Below are positions 27,488-36,061 of a stretch of DNA of 64,000 bases, one piece after another. The notes under the pieces are model-generated. The model did not search any database. It was not told the origin of the DNA and worked only from the letters and a program-made list of their open reading frames with translations. Position 1 is the first letter of the stretch. The number at the start of each line of letters is the position of its first letter. The DNA lies in contig JACDOG010000002.1 of NCBI GenBank assembly GCA_017656305.1, positions 104,121 through 168,120 on the forward strand, in the 5' to 3' direction. Source of the stretch: Thermoanaerobacteraceae bacterium (GTDB lineage: Bacteria; Bacillota; JADQBR01). The translations under genes were made by a program, and so were the position numbers.

Positions 27488-28489
27488 GTGGAGGAAGTTC
27501 TCTCACAAGCAGAAATAGATATGCTTTTAAATGCAATGTCGTCAGGAGAGATGGACGCGGAAGAAATAAGAAAAGAGTTTAGCCAGGAAAAAGTACGTAC
27601 GTACGATTTTAGACGACCTAATAAATTTTCCAAGGACCAGTTGCGAACGTTGCACATGATTCATGACCATTTTGCCCGGCTGTTGTCCAACTTCTTATCA
27701 GCATATTTACGTACGAGTATTCAGATAAAAATCGCTTCCGTAGACCAGCTGACCTATGAGGATTTTATCCTGTCAGTTCCGACGCCTACGCTGATGACCA
27801 TTTTTTCCATGGAGCCGTTGAACGGAACTGCCATTTTGGAAACAAATCCGGCATTTTTTTTTCCGACCATAGACCTCTTGTTCGGCGGTAGGGGCACCAT
27901 GATTGACGAGAAAGACGAGCGAGAGTTAACCGACATAGAGCGGACTGTCTTGCGTAAGTTAAATGCCAAAATACTGGATAACCTGGCTATTGCATGGTCG
28001 GATATATTTGAGTTTACGCCGAAGATTGAGTCGCTAGAGACCAACCCGCAGTTTAACCAGATTATTTCACCAAGCGAGACTGTGGCCCTGGTGACACTGA
28101 CCAGCAACATAGGCAGTGCCGAGGGTTACATGAATATTTGCCTACCGTATATAACCCTGGAGGCTGTTATTTCTAAACTGTCCGCTCAATACTGGTTTTC
28201 CAATACTGCAAGTAAGCAGCAGGAAAACTATGTTAAATTGGCCAGGAAAAACCTGAGTAACGTACCAGTGGAAGTTACTGCCGTTTGCGGAGAAACATAC
28301 ATCACGGTCAGGGATTTTCTGCAACTGCAGAAAGGGGATAGCCTGATACTGGACCAGCCGGTCAATGAGGATTTAGATATTTTGATAGAAGGTCGTAAAA
28401 AGATGAAGGCACAGCCCGGGTTGAAGGGAAATAATTTGGCTGTACAGATTACTGCTGTAGAAATTGAGGGAGTTGTTGCTGATGAATGA
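27488..28489 (+). CDS. fliM: Flagellar motor switch protein FliM
   Basis: FliM (333 aa) is the C-ring protein that binds CheY-P. The N-terminal CheY-binding peptide LSQAEIDMLLNAM is followed by a CheC-like middle domain and a C-terminal SpoA domain. GTG 27488 follows AAGGTGGTGG. In most relatives fliM lies in the main operon after fliL; here it is in this second block, next to cheY. It overlaps fliY by 8 bases. Confidence 0.95.
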   Translation: MEEVLSQAEIDMLLNAMSSGEMDAEEIRKEFSQEKVRTYDFRRPNKFSKDQLRTLHMIHDHFARLLSNFLSAYLRTSIQIKIASVDQLTYEDFILSVPTPTLMTIFSMEPLNGTAILETNPAFFFPTIDLLFGGRGTMIDEKDERELTDIERTVLRKLNAKILDNLAIAWSDIFEFTPKIESLETNPQFNQIISPSETVALVTLTSNIGSAEGYMNICLPYITLEAVISKLSAQYWFSNTASKQQENYVKLARKNLSNVPVEVTAVCGETYITVRDFLQLQKGDSLILDQPVNEDLDILIEGRKKMKAQPGLKGNNLAVQITAVEIEGVVADE

Positions 28490-29612
28490 TTCGTTTTTAT
28501 CACAGGAAGAAATTGATGCTTTGCTCAGGCAAACCAATGAAGACGACGAGCAGTACAAACAAGAACAAACAGGTGATACGGGTAATAACGGTGGGCAAGA
28601 TGAAGGTGCGGCTGAATTGACAACCATTGAAGAAGATGCCCTTGGTGAGATCGGTAATATTTCCATGGGTTCGGCAGCAACTACCTTATCACAACTGCTC
28701 AACCAGAAAGTCACCATTACTACTCCCAGGGTGTCGTTAAGTAACACTAGGGACTTATGTAAGAACTTCAGCAGGCCCTTCCTGTTGATTGAGATTAAAT
28801 TTACACAGGGTTTAGAAGGCTCAAATGTCCTGATAATGCACTCCAAAGACGCTGCCATTATTGCCGATTTGATGATGGGCGGTGACGGTACCAACGTTTC
28901 CGAGGAATTATCCGAATTTCATACCAGTGCCGTGGCCGAGGCCATGAATCAAATGATGGGATCGGCCGCCACTTCCATGTCTACCATGTTTAACAAGTCC
29001 ATCAATATTACGCCGCCCGAGGTGACCCCGGTGGATTTTTCGCAGGACGTGGGAAATCCCTTTAAGTATCCTGACGACTTGCCGCTGGTAGTGGTTTCCT
29101 TTGAACTGGTAATTGGTGACCTTGTAAACAGTGAAATTATGCAGATTATTCCCGTAGAAATTGCCAAGCAGCAGACGCAGTTGCTGTTATCCTCGTCAGG
29201 CGGTAATGCTGAGGAGCAAACCGCAGAGCCGCAGGAAACAGTTGAGGAACCGGGAAACGTACAAAACAGGCAGGATTCGGCGCAATCCTTTTCCGAGGGG
29301 TTCGACAATCGAGAGGACTCCTGGCGTTACGGCGGAGAGGAGCAGCCGCGAAATCTGGATTTAATTTTGGATGTACCGCTGCGGATTTCCGTGGTGCTGG
29401 GAAAAACCAGAAAACCTATTAAAGAGGTTTTGAAGATGATGCCCGGGGCTATAGTTGAGCTGGACAAGTTGGTCAACGAACCGGTGGAGATTTATGTAAA
29501 TGGAAAGTTGATTGCCGAAGGAGAGGTAGTGGTTATTAACGAGAATTTTGGTGTCCGGCTGACCCATATTATCAGCCCGAGAGAACGTTTGGAAAACCTG
29601 GCAAAAGAGTAA
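28482..29612 (+). CDS. fliY: Flagellar motor switch phosphatase FliY
   Basis: FliY (376 aa) combines a FliM-like N-terminal peptide (LSQEEIDALLRQ), a CheC-like phosphatase domain with EEDALGEIGNISMGSAATTLSQLLNQ and AVAEAMNQMMGSAAT, a variable linker (about 245-295) and a C-terminal FliN domain (LDVPLRISVVLGKTRKPIKEVL). ATG 28482 was chosen over TTG 28464 on ribosome-site spacing. It is the last gene before a terminator. Compare the separate short FliN at 12684. Confidence 0.95.
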   Translation: MNDSFLSQEEIDALLRQTNEDDEQYKQEQTGDTGNNGGQDEGAAELTTIEEDALGEIGNISMGSAATTLSQLLNQKVTITTPRVSLSNTRDLCKNFSRPFLLIEIKFTQGLEGSNVLIMHSKDAAIIADLMMGGDGTNVSEELSEFHTSAVAEAMNQMMGSAATSMSTMFNKSINITPPEVTPVDFSQDVGNPFKYPDDLPLVVVSFELVIGDLVNSEIMQIIPVEIAKQQTQLLLSSSGGNAEEQTAEPQETVEEPGNVQNRQDSAQSFSEGFDNREDSWRYGGEEQPRNLDLILDVPLRISVVLGKTRKPIKEVLKMMPGAIVELDKLVNEPVEIYVNGKLIAEGEVVVINENFGVRLTHIISPRERLENLAKE

Positions 29613-29614
29613 AA

Positions 29615-29634
29615 AAAGCCCCAAACGGGGCTTT
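29615..29634. terminator. Bidirectional terminator between fliY and ypeB
   Basis: AAAGCCCC and GGGGCTTT pair across a 4-base loop, preceded by an A-run and followed by CTTTAATT, so it can end both the fliY and the converging ypeB transcripts. Confidence 0.8.
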
Positions 29635-29640
29635 AATTGG

Positions 29641-31002
29641 TTACAGGGCCAGCTGTCCGTTATCGTTGGTTATTATCTGAAAGATCTGTTCTTCGTTGCC
29701 GTTTAAGGCATTGATGTAGATAAAGAACGTATCTCCACCGTAGGCTCCCCGTAATTCCCAGGCCAGAACTTCTTTTCCGGATCTTAAAGGAATAACTGCC
29801 AGATTGACAGCCTGGACCTTAAACTTTTCGTTGACCAGCTTCCGTGCTTCGTCCCTGGTAACCTTCGGTTCCGGCAAATCTCGTTTGTGGTGTGCCATCA
29901 AAAAGCCCAGGGCTTCGTATCCCACCACCTGCCCGTTGTCCAGGGCAACTTCCACCTTGACCTGATCGGGATAGAGCACCACGTCGTCTTGCAGGGGTAC
30001 CAGGACCACCGTTACGGTGTACTGGTTAATTTTCATGAAGGAGGTCTTGACACGGAAAAATCCTTTCTTTTTCATGAAGGCAACAGCCTTTTCCCTGGCT
30101 GTCTCCGGTTTTAATTTTGGCTTGCCAAAAGGCCTGTTTATTGCCATCCACACTATATGCCCGCCTTTTTTACTCACGTCTGCAATTATTTCCGCTTTTC
30201 CATTGGTAGCCTGCAGTTTCAAGGAGTAAGCCGGGATTTTTCCGCCGGGATTACTTTGGGTATTGGTTCGCATCTTCCAATTTTTGTCTTCTGGTGATAT
30301 ATCCAGGAAGTCATAGAGAATGGACTTGGCTTCATCCGGGCTGACATTTTTTTCAGCCAGCCCTTTTGGCTGTACCATCTCCAGGTGGTCGGAAAATGGG
30401 CCGTCGTAGATGAGAACCGGCTGGTCCTGCATTATTTCCTGGTCTATATCGCGAAAGGTTTTTTCCCCGGGCGGAATCTCACCTTTTGGGAGCTTATCCT
30501 TACCGTGCTCTTTTATTTCCACCCAGGATACTTTGCCGTCCGTGACCAGACTGCGAATTGCCTGCAGCTTTTTGGTTAAGGCCAGCATCTGGTTGTGTAG
30601 AGACGTTATTTGGTCCAACTGCTTATCTGTTAGGGGTTTACCCAAATCAAACTGTCTTAACAGGGAATAACTGTAATCGCCTACCTGCGTTAAAAACTTG
30701 GCAGTATGTCCCAGAATGGGTTGTGATATGGGCAACTGGTTGAGGTTTTCCTGGGCCGCATTGGCTTCGTACCACACGTCGCTTAAAAGAGCTGTCCGCT
30801 GCTTGGGAGAACTGGTCAGTAAGATTTTGGCGAGCAGCACTTGATTCTGTTCCACGTGTTCTAGAAGATTCAAAAACGCCTGCTGGTACCTGGAATTCAA
30901 AAGGTTTTCCAGGCGCTGCCGCTGCGTGTACTGCTGGTATCCCCCAAATAATGATCCTACTACCACCAAGCCGGCAAGTACAATCCATAATTTGTTGCGC
31001 AT
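29641..31002 (-). CDS. ypeB: Germination protein YpeB
   Basis: YpeB (453 aa) is needed to place or stabilise the cortex-lytic enzyme SleB in the spore. It has an N-terminal membrane anchor (residues 5-22), an alpha-helical region to about 200, and C-terminal PepSY-like repeats (for example TRDEARKLVNEKFKV). Length and layout match the family. It is transcribed right after sleB with a 12-base gap, the usual bicistronic pair, presumably under a forespore sigma factor. Confidence 0.93.
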   Translation of the reverse strand: MRNKLWIVLAGLVVVGSLFGGYQQYTQRQRLENLLNSRYQQAFLNLLEHVEQNQVLLAKILLTSSPKQRTALLSDVWYEANAAQENLNQLPISQPILGHTAKFLTQVGDYSYSLLRQFDLGKPLTDKQLDQITSLHNQMLALTKKLQAIRSLVTDGKVSWVEIKEHGKDKLPKGEIPPGEKTFRDIDQEIMQDQPVLIYDGPFSDHLEMVQPKGLAEKNVSPDEAKSILYDFLDISPEDKNWKMRTNTQSNPGGKIPAYSLKLQATNGKAEIIADVSKKGGHIVWMAINRPFGKPKLKPETAREKAVAFMKKKGFFRVKTSFMKINQYTVTVVLVPLQDDVVLYPDQVKVEVALDNGQVVGYEALGFLMAHHKRDLPEPKVTRDEARKLVNEKFKVQAVNLAVIPLRSGKEVLAWELRGAYGGDTFFIYINALNGNEEQIFQIITNDNGQLAL

Positions 31003-31014
31003 TAACCTAACCTC

Positions 31015-31698
31015 CTATTTTGCAAAAACATGGTTGCCGATTCGTCTTACTATGGTTCTTCGCCAAACCCAGGGGTTTCTGGCTGTGGCCGGGTTCCAAA
31101 AATACAGGCAGCCATACGTTGGATCCCAACCGCTTAAAGCCAGGTTAGCCGCCCGGATAGCTTCGGGTACCGGTGGATTGTAGATAGTGCCGTTCATGAC
31201 CGGTTCAAAAGCCAGAGGTTGGTAAATGACTCCGGCCAGCGTGTTGGGGAAAGCGGCGCTTTCCACCCTGTTTAAAATGACCGCTCCCACCGCAACCATG
31301 CCTTCAAAAGGTTCTCCCCTGGCTTCAGCACTAATCAGTTGGGCCAGCAGATAAGTGTTCTGCCCGGTGGCACGGGCGCGGCCCTGGTAGGAAACGGGTT
31401 TTACCGGTTCACCCAGTGCCTGCCACGTCTGCCTGCCCACAATGCCGTCTACTTTTAAACCGTTTTTTTGCTGGAACAGGCGCACCGCTTGAAAGGTCTT
31501 GCCGCCGTAATAACCGTCAATGGGACCATCGTAGTATCCCCAATTTCTCAGCTTTTGCTGCACCACCCGGACATCCTCGCCCGTAGAGCCGTAATAAAGG
31601 GTGGAGCGGTAGCGCGCTTCAGCAAATAAGGAATAAAAGCCCACGACTAAGAGCAAAATAGACATGATTGTTGCCGCAATCAATAATTTTTTCCGCAA
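31015..31698 (-). CDS. sleB: Spore cortex-lytic enzyme SleB
   Basis: SleB (227 aa) is a lytic transglycosylase stored in the dormant spore that degrades cortex on germination. An N-terminal signal/anchor segment, a peptidoglycan-binding domain (GEDVRVVQQKLRNWGYYDGPIDG) and a C-terminal Hydrolase_2 catalytic domain (LLAQLISAEARGEPFEGMVAVGAVILNR, with the catalytic Glu) are all visible. It starts with TTG at 31698 behind GAAGGAGG. Confidence 0.95.
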   Translation of the reverse strand: MRKKLLIAATIMSILLLVVGFYSLFAEARYRSTLYYGSTGEDVRVVQQKLRNWGYYDGPIDGYYGGKTFQAVRLFQQKNGLKVDGIVGRQTWQALGEPVKPVSYQGRARATGQNTYLLAQLISAEARGEPFEGMVAVGAVILNRVESAAFPNTLAGVIYQPLAFEPVMNGTIYNPPVPEAIRAANLALSGWDPTYGCLYFWNPATARNPWVWRRTIVRRIGNHVFAK

Positions 31699-31714
31699 TG
31701 TTCCTACCTCCTTC

Positions 31715-31730
31715 GAACAGTAGTCTGTTC
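31715..31730. promoter_or_regulatory. Palindrome just upstream of sleB
   Basis: GAACAG-TAGT-CTGTTC is a perfect 6-4-6 inverted repeat about 17 bases before the sleB start, next to its ribosome site. It resembles a repressor half-site pair but the spacing does not fit a Bacillus LexA box. Could affect sleB translation or expression. Confidence 0.35.
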
Positions 31731-31782
31731 AAAAAACAAAAAAAATATTACCTGAACGAGCAGATTTTACAAAGATGTTTGC

Positions 31783-31809
31783 AAAAAAATACCGGGGTGT
31801 AAACCCCGG
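31783..31809 (-). terminator. Terminator of the spore protein gene
   Basis: On the minus strand CCGGGG and CCCCGG pair across TTTACA and are followed by TATTTTTTT. It separates the small spore protein gene from sleB, so the two have separate transcripts. Confidence 0.8.
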
Positions 31810-31825
31810 AGTTACCTGTGTAGTA

Positions 31826-32008
31826 TTATTGTTTCCGGTTTTGGGCCATGGCCTGCTCAGCTTTTTCAATGGCCAATCTTACAAGGTTACCGCAATCTCT
31901 AGACGGCACGCCTCCCCACCCTTCATTAGCCAGAATGCCGTCTACACCAAGCTCTTTAGCCAGCTCATACTTAAGCTCTTCGGACATGATGCCCCGTCTT
32001 TTAGCCAT
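31826..32008 (-). CDS. Alpha/beta-type small acid-soluble spore protein
   Basis: A 60-aa DNA-binding protein of the kind that coats and protects spore DNA. The two family blocks are present: LKYELAKELGVD, which contains the germination-protease cleavage region, and GWGGVPSRDCGNLVRLAIEKAEQ, a divergent form of the usual G-x-T/S-S-R-x-x-G-x-x-V-x-x-L-I block. AAAGGAGG precedes its ATG. Its neighbours are spore germination genes. Confidence 0.9.
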   Translation of the reverse strand: MAKRRGIMSEELKYELAKELGVDGILANEGWGGVPSRDCGNLVRLAIEKAEQAMAQNRKQ

Positions 32009-32145
32009 GAAAAAACCTCCTTTGATTTTGCGCTGGTTACTACACAGGTACTATTAATAGTTTGTGAACTAAAGAGTTATTAATGCTATTGAAAGAATAG
32101 CAGTCAAGAGATATCTTAACAAATATGCAAAATGGAGTGATGGTT

Positions 32146-32988
32146 ATGCGTACCATGTGGAAGGGAGCTATTTCCTTCGGGTTGGTTAATATTCCCATCA
32201 AGATGTATACTGCTACCGAAATTAAGAGTATCAGGTTTAATTACCTTCATGCCGAATGTAAGACACCGATCAAGTATGAAAAAGTATGCCCGGCTTGCGG
32301 CCGTGAGGTAGCCAACGATGAGATTGTGCGCGGTTTTGAATATGAAAAAGGCAAGTATGTCGTATTAATGGACGAAGATTTAGAACATTTGCCCTTGAAT
32401 ACTTTGAAAACTATTGATATATTGGATTTTGTGGACCTGGAGGAAATAGACCCAATTTATTTCATAAAATCGTACTTTTTGGTGCCAGAGAATTTTGGGC
32501 AAAAAGCTTACAAATTGCTTTACAGGGCACTGGCAGAAACCGGAAAAATTGCTGTTGCCAAGGTATTTTTAAGGTCCAAAGAGAGCCTGGCGGCTTTACG
32601 CATATATGAAAACGTCATTTTACTGCATACCATGTTTTTTCCCAACGAAATTCGGGCTGCCGGAGAGTTGCCGGACCTGGAGAACGTGGAATTACACGAT
32701 AATGAGATAAAAATGGCTATCAGCCTGGTAAAAAACTTATCTGCCTCCTTTGAACCGGAGAAATACACCAGCGAGTACCGTCAGGCTTTAATGGAATTAA
32801 TCCAAGCGAAAATTGACAGGGAGGAAATTTCCATTCCAGAACGGACTGAAGTTCCCAAAGTTGTTGACTTGATGGAAGCTTTAAAGAAAAGTGTTGAGGC
32901 AGCCAGGCAGGAAAATCAGGCTAAAGGTATAACTCAAAAGAAAGTAGCGAAAAAAAAGAAAACAAAACGTAAAAGAGCCACAAGCTAG
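32146..32988 (+). CDS. ku: Ku family DNA end-binding protein
   Basis: Bacterial Ku (280 aa) binds double-strand ends and recruits ligase D in non-homologous end joining. The start MRTMWKGAISFGLVNIPIKMY, the zinc-like CxxC segments around residue 35-45, and the core domain to about 230 match the family; the C-terminus is a lysine-rich DNA-binding tail. ATG 32146 was chosen over two upstream ATGs because GGAG is at the right distance. No ligD is in the window. Its place beside spore genes fits a role in repairing spore DNA. Confidence 0.93.
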   Translation: MRTMWKGAISFGLVNIPIKMYTATEIKSIRFNYLHAECKTPIKYEKVCPACGREVANDEIVRGFEYEKGKYVVLMDEDLEHLPLNTLKTIDILDFVDLEEIDPIYFIKSYFLVPENFGQKAYKLLYRALAETGKIAVAKVFLRSKESLAALRIYENVILLHTMFFPNEIRAAGELPDLENVELHDNEIKMAISLVKNLSASFEPEKYTSEYRQALMELIQAKIDREEISIPERTEVPKVVDLMEALKKSVEAARQENQAKGITQKKVAKKKKTKRKRATS

Positions 32989-33062
32989 GTGAAAAAATAA
33001 CATATATCCAGACAGCTTGGCAAACTTAAAATGTTTGTAACTGAGGGGGAGAAACTGTATCT

Positions 33063-33848
33063 ATGGTTAAAGAGTGCTTCTCGGTAAAACAGGTAACCGA
33101 TGGGAAATTGCAGGAAAAGGATTATTTTGTAGCTCAGGAAGTTCCTGTAACTATCTGTATCAATCAAACCCAGGTTGTTACGTTCTTATGTACGCCGCAG
33201 CATTTGGACGAATTGGCCCTTGGTTATTTGCTGGGGGAAGGCATTGTCAAAAAGATAGATGATATAGAGGAAATTCAACAGGATGTAAAATCGGGAATGA
33301 TTTACGTGGCTGCAAAAGAATATAACAAGACGGCTGTGCAAACATTGGGCAAGCGTTATTTGACTACCGGTTGCGGCGGGGGCACCAGCTTTTACTCGCT
33401 GATGGACCGGAAACAAACCAGCCGTGTTTCTGTTGACCATGTGTTTCCGTTAAGTCAACTACAGGAAGCTATGCGGTATGTTAGCAGTAATTCTGAATTG
33501 TATGCCAGCACCGGTGGCGTGCACACCTGTGCCCTCTTTTCCGGCAAAAAGTTGCTGGTAATGCGTGAGGATGTGGGCAGGCATAACGCCGCAGATAAAG
33601 TACTGGGATGGTTTTACCGCCGGCAGTTAAACCCTGCCCGAACTTATTTTGTGACCACGGGGCGCATTTCTTCCGAAATTTTGTTGAAAGTTACCAAGGC
33701 ACAGATACCCTTGGTGCTCTCGAGAACTGCTCCCACTTCGCTGGCAGTGAAGCTGGCAAGAGAGCTAAACGTTACTGTGATCGGTTATATGCGGGGGTCC
33801 AGAGCCAATATTTATGCCGCAGCAGAGAGAATAAAGGTAGATTGTTAA
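33063..33848 (+). CDS. fdhD: Formate dehydrogenase accessory sulfurtransferase FdhD
   Basis: FdhD (261 aa) delivers sulfur from IscS to the molybdenum/tungsten cofactor of formate dehydrogenase. The blocks EVPVTICINQ, DELALGYLLGEGI, ALFSGKKLLVMREDVGRHNAADKV and TTGRISSEILLK are diagnostic. The loop that carries two cysteines in E. coli FdhD has only Cys104 here (CGGG). No formate dehydrogenase gene is in the window. GAGGGGGA precedes the ATG. Confidence 0.93.
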   Translation: MVKECFSVKQVTDGKLQEKDYFVAQEVPVTICINQTQVVTFLCTPQHLDELALGYLLGEGIVKKIDDIEEIQQDVKSGMIYVAAKEYNKTAVQTLGKRYLTTGCGGGTSFYSLMDRKQTSRVSVDHVFPLSQLQEAMRYVSSNSELYASTGGVHTCALFSGKKLLVMREDVGRHNAADKVLGWFYRRQLNPARTYFVTTGRISSEILLKVTKAQIPLVLSRTAPTSLAVKLARELNVTVIGYMRGSRANIYAAAERIKVDC

Positions 33849-33883
33849 GGCAAAAGTCAGGGAAGCAAGCCCTGACTTTTGCC
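33849..33883. terminator. Bidirectional terminator between fdhD and the stress protein gene
   Basis: A perfect 14-bp stem (GGCAAAAGTCAGGG with its complement) around a 7-base loop starts at the fdhD stop codon and serves two converging genes. The stem itself supplies the A/T stretch. Confidence 0.8.
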
Positions 33884-33886
33884 GTA

Positions 33887-34387
33887 TTACTGGTTTTCAC
33901 CGTGCACCTGAATGTTTTCGCCTTCATATTGACGGAGCAGGTTGACGGCTTCATCTTTCTTTTGGTTGGTTGTCTCAATGGCAACCAGAGTTTTACCCTG
34001 TCTGACATCTTCCTCATATTGTCGTCCCGCGGCTTCAGGGATTCCCCAGTCAACCAGGCCGCCTGCAATACCCCCGGTTGCGGCACCGGAAAGCAGACCG
34101 GCAATGGGACCGGCAGCTATTAAGGGTCCAAGACCGGGTACTGTGATAGCACCTGCGCCTAGAGCCAGGCCTGCTAGACCGCCCAGCACGCCGCCGGCAG
34201 TGACGCCATCTCCCACTGAATCGGTATCAGCAGTCATGGTGGCTTGTCCGATATCCTCGGTTTCGCCCTGTTGTTCCGCGTTTTTAGTCAAGACAGATAT
34301 TTCTCTGTCAAATCCGGCGTCACGCAGCGCCTTCACCGCCTCTTCTGCCTGACCTCTGTCACTGAAAACAGCTAACACTTTTACCAT
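33887..34387 (-). CDS. YflT-like general stress protein with glycine-rich centre
   Basis: A 166-aa protein. The N-terminal ferredoxin-like domain (VKVLAVFSDRGQAEEAVKALRDAGFDREISVL) resembles the YflT/heat-induced stress domain; the middle (about residues 60-120) is a Gly/Ala-rich, membrane-like or glycine-zipper stretch; the C-terminus has another small alpha-beta unit (KTLVAIETTNQKKDEAVNLLRQY). The ATG at 34387 follows GGAGG and is preferred to an upstream in-frame start. Role probably protective; not certain. Confidence 0.65.
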   Translation of the reverse strand: MVKVLAVFSDRGQAEEAVKALRDAGFDREISVLTKNAEQQGETEDIGQATMTADTDSVGDGVTAGGVLGGLAGLALGAGAITVPGLGPLIAAGPIAGLLSGAATGGIAGGLVDWGIPEAAGRQYEEDVRQGKTLVAIETTNQKKDEAVNLLRQYEGENIQVHGENQ

Positions 34388-34544
34388 TTTTGTTACCTCC
34401 TTTCTATGATTCTTTAATATTATTTGGTTAATTTTAATTTTTATAAGCACCAAAGCTTTTCAGGAAAAACACAATTTGTAATTGTTAACACCAATTTAAT
34501 AGTGTAACTAGCATTGTGCGGGAAACATTAAATAATGACAAAGC

Positions 34545-34577
34545 AAAAAAACAGCTTTCCTTACTACAAGGAAAGCT
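34545..34577 (-). terminator. Distal terminator of the geranylgeranyl-reductase-like gene
   Basis: On the minus strand AGCTTTCCTT and AAGGAAAGCT pair around a 5-base loop and are followed by TGTTTTTTT. It backs up the hairpin at 34590. Confidence 0.7.
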
Positions 34578-34589
34578 TTCAGATAAATC

Positions 34590-34619
34590 AAATTGGGATC
34601 CGCTGCCGGATCCCAATTT
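34590..34619 (-). terminator. Proximal hairpin after the geranylgeranyl-reductase-like gene
   Basis: A perfect 13-bp stem (AAATTGGGATCCG with its complement, CTGC loop) lies directly after the stop codon. Its outer A/T pairs make it terminator-like in either direction. Confidence 0.55.
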
Positions 34620-34627
34620 AAATTGCT

Positions 34628-35752
34628 TTATTTTATGTTTCCCAAAGGCAGGTTAGCCTTAAGCAAGCTTTTAATAAGATTAGTGTAGTTTTCCGCTCCG
34701 TAAACCACTTCCACCAGCATTCTTGCCAAACTGCTGTTTTTTGCAATTAAATTATGGATGGTGCCCGGGAGAGTATAAACAATTCTGGCTACTCGCTTTG
34801 CCTGGCGCAGTTCGGGTAGTACCTGGCCATTGACAGCCTGTGAATAAGCGCTCAGGTTTTCCTGCAGTAAACTGTGGCAGGCCAGGTCCGCGCTTTTTAG
34901 CGCATAGTAGATTCCTTCCCCGGTCATGGGATCGGCTAGGCCTGCCGCATCACTCACCAGCAGCATACGGTCATTGTGTAACTTTACTTTCCGCTGTGCC
35001 GGGGTGGGAATAATATGTCCCCTGGTTATTCTTGGAGTGTGCGGGATATTTAACCCGTTTAAAAATTGATCCAGGTGCTCCCGGTACTTTCTTACCGCCG
35101 GGGAAAAGGAACCGATGCCTATTGACAAGTGGTTGCGCTTGGGAAACACCCACCCGTAACCTTCATTAATGTGCCCGTGGTCCAGCTGGACCATTCCTTT
35201 AAACCGACCGGTATCTGGTGAGTCCAGCTCACATTCAACGGCAAAACCCAGGCGCTTTTTAACCGGCTGTCCCATGGCTTTGGCTACCATACTGCTTGCT
35301 CCATCGGCACCAACCAGGTATTTTGCTTTAAAGTTACCCTGAGAAGTTTTTATGTCGACTTTATCGCTCAGGTCAACTATCTCCTGAAACTTGCATTTCG
35401 GGTAAAATTCTGCTCCTGTTTCCTGCGCGTAGCGGCGCAGCAAGTCGTCAAACTCATCCCGCATGACCATGTCAATTACCGTATCGTCAAAGTCCACTGT
35501 AACAGGCTGTGCGCATTGTTTGGTAAAGACTACTCTTGTTACCCGGTCTTGAACCACCGGCGCAAAATCTATTCCCGAACCTTGAAGCAGTTTTGCTGTT
35601 TTGGCCGAGATACCGCCGCCGCAGGGCTTGTATCGGGGAAAGGACTGCCGGTCAATTAATGCCACGGGACGTCCCTCGCTAGCCAACCTGTATGCCAAAA
35701 ATGCCCCTGCGGGACCTGCTCCCACGATGACGGCAAAGTATTCTTTTGACAT
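34628..35752 (-). CDS. Geranylgeranyl-reductase family FAD oxidoreductase
   Basis: A 374-aa flavoprotein. The dinucleotide fold VIVGAGPAGAFLAYRLASEG, the family block PRYKPCGGGIS, the LVGADGASS motif and the second FAD contact LLVSDAAGLADPMTGEGIYYAL match the group that saturates isoprenoid side chains (menaquinone, lipid or quinone-like substrates). Which isoprenoid is reduced cannot be inferred. GAGGTGAG precedes the ATG at 35752; a GTG three codons upstream is less likely. A small ORF lies just upstream on the same strand. Confidence 0.85.
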   Translation of the reverse strand: MSKEYFAVIVGAGPAGAFLAYRLASEGRPVALIDRQSFPRYKPCGGGISAKTAKLLQGSGIDFAPVVQDRVTRVVFTKQCAQPVTVDFDDTVIDMVMRDEFDDLLRRYAQETGAEFYPKCKFQEIVDLSDKVDIKTSQGNFKAKYLVGADGASSMVAKAMGQPVKKRLGFAVECELDSPDTGRFKGMVQLDHGHINEGYGWVFPKRNHLSIGIGSFSPAVRKYREHLDQFLNGLNIPHTPRITRGHIIPTPAQRKVKLHNDRMLLVSDAAGLADPMTGEGIYYALKSADLACHSLLQENLSAYSQAVNGQVLPELRQAKRVARIVYTLPGTIHNLIAKNSSLARMLVEVVYGAENYTNLIKSLLKANLPLGNIK

Positions 35753-35829
35753 GCAACTCACCTCGGTCTTAGCTTATATGACAGAAGAGCTCTTGTCAAA
35801 TGGTGGCAGCTTGTGTAGGATTTTGGTTA

Positions 35830-35949
35830 CTACCTGCCGGAGAGCAGCCACCATTTTTCCTCCCATACTGCAGACAGACTGTGCCTGATAAGCCACCTAC
35901 CGGAAAAGAAAAGCACAGGCCCTGCCGGTAGGAGAAGCATTTGCCACAT
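35830..35949 (-). CDS. Possible 39-aa hydrophobic small protein
   Basis: An ATG at 35949 stands 8 bases after AAGGAGG on the minus strand and opens a 39-codon frame ending in TAG. The peptide is rich in Leu and Trp (starts MWQMLLLPAGPVLFF and ends EEKWWLLSGR), which would suit a membrane peptide. It is about 80 bases upstream of the geranylgeranyl-reductase-like gene on the same strand. No homologue recognised; the region also holds short inverted repeats, so it may be non-coding. Confidence 0.35.
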   Translation of the reverse strand: MWQMLLLPAGPVLFFSGRWLIRHSLSAVWEEKWWLLSGR

Positions 35950-36061
35950 GCCCGTATCCTCCTTAGTGTTTCCTTAGATTATTATGTAATATACCGGTAA
36001 ATGGAAGGCACAGAAAAGATTTAATTTTTTTTATAAATTGAAAAAACTACCTTGAGGGTAA

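Noticed and set aside
35890-35935. Attachment site or transposon end at the CTACCGG/CCGGTAG inverted repeat
   Set aside because: The arms are only 7 bp, there is no target duplication and no transposase fragment nearby.
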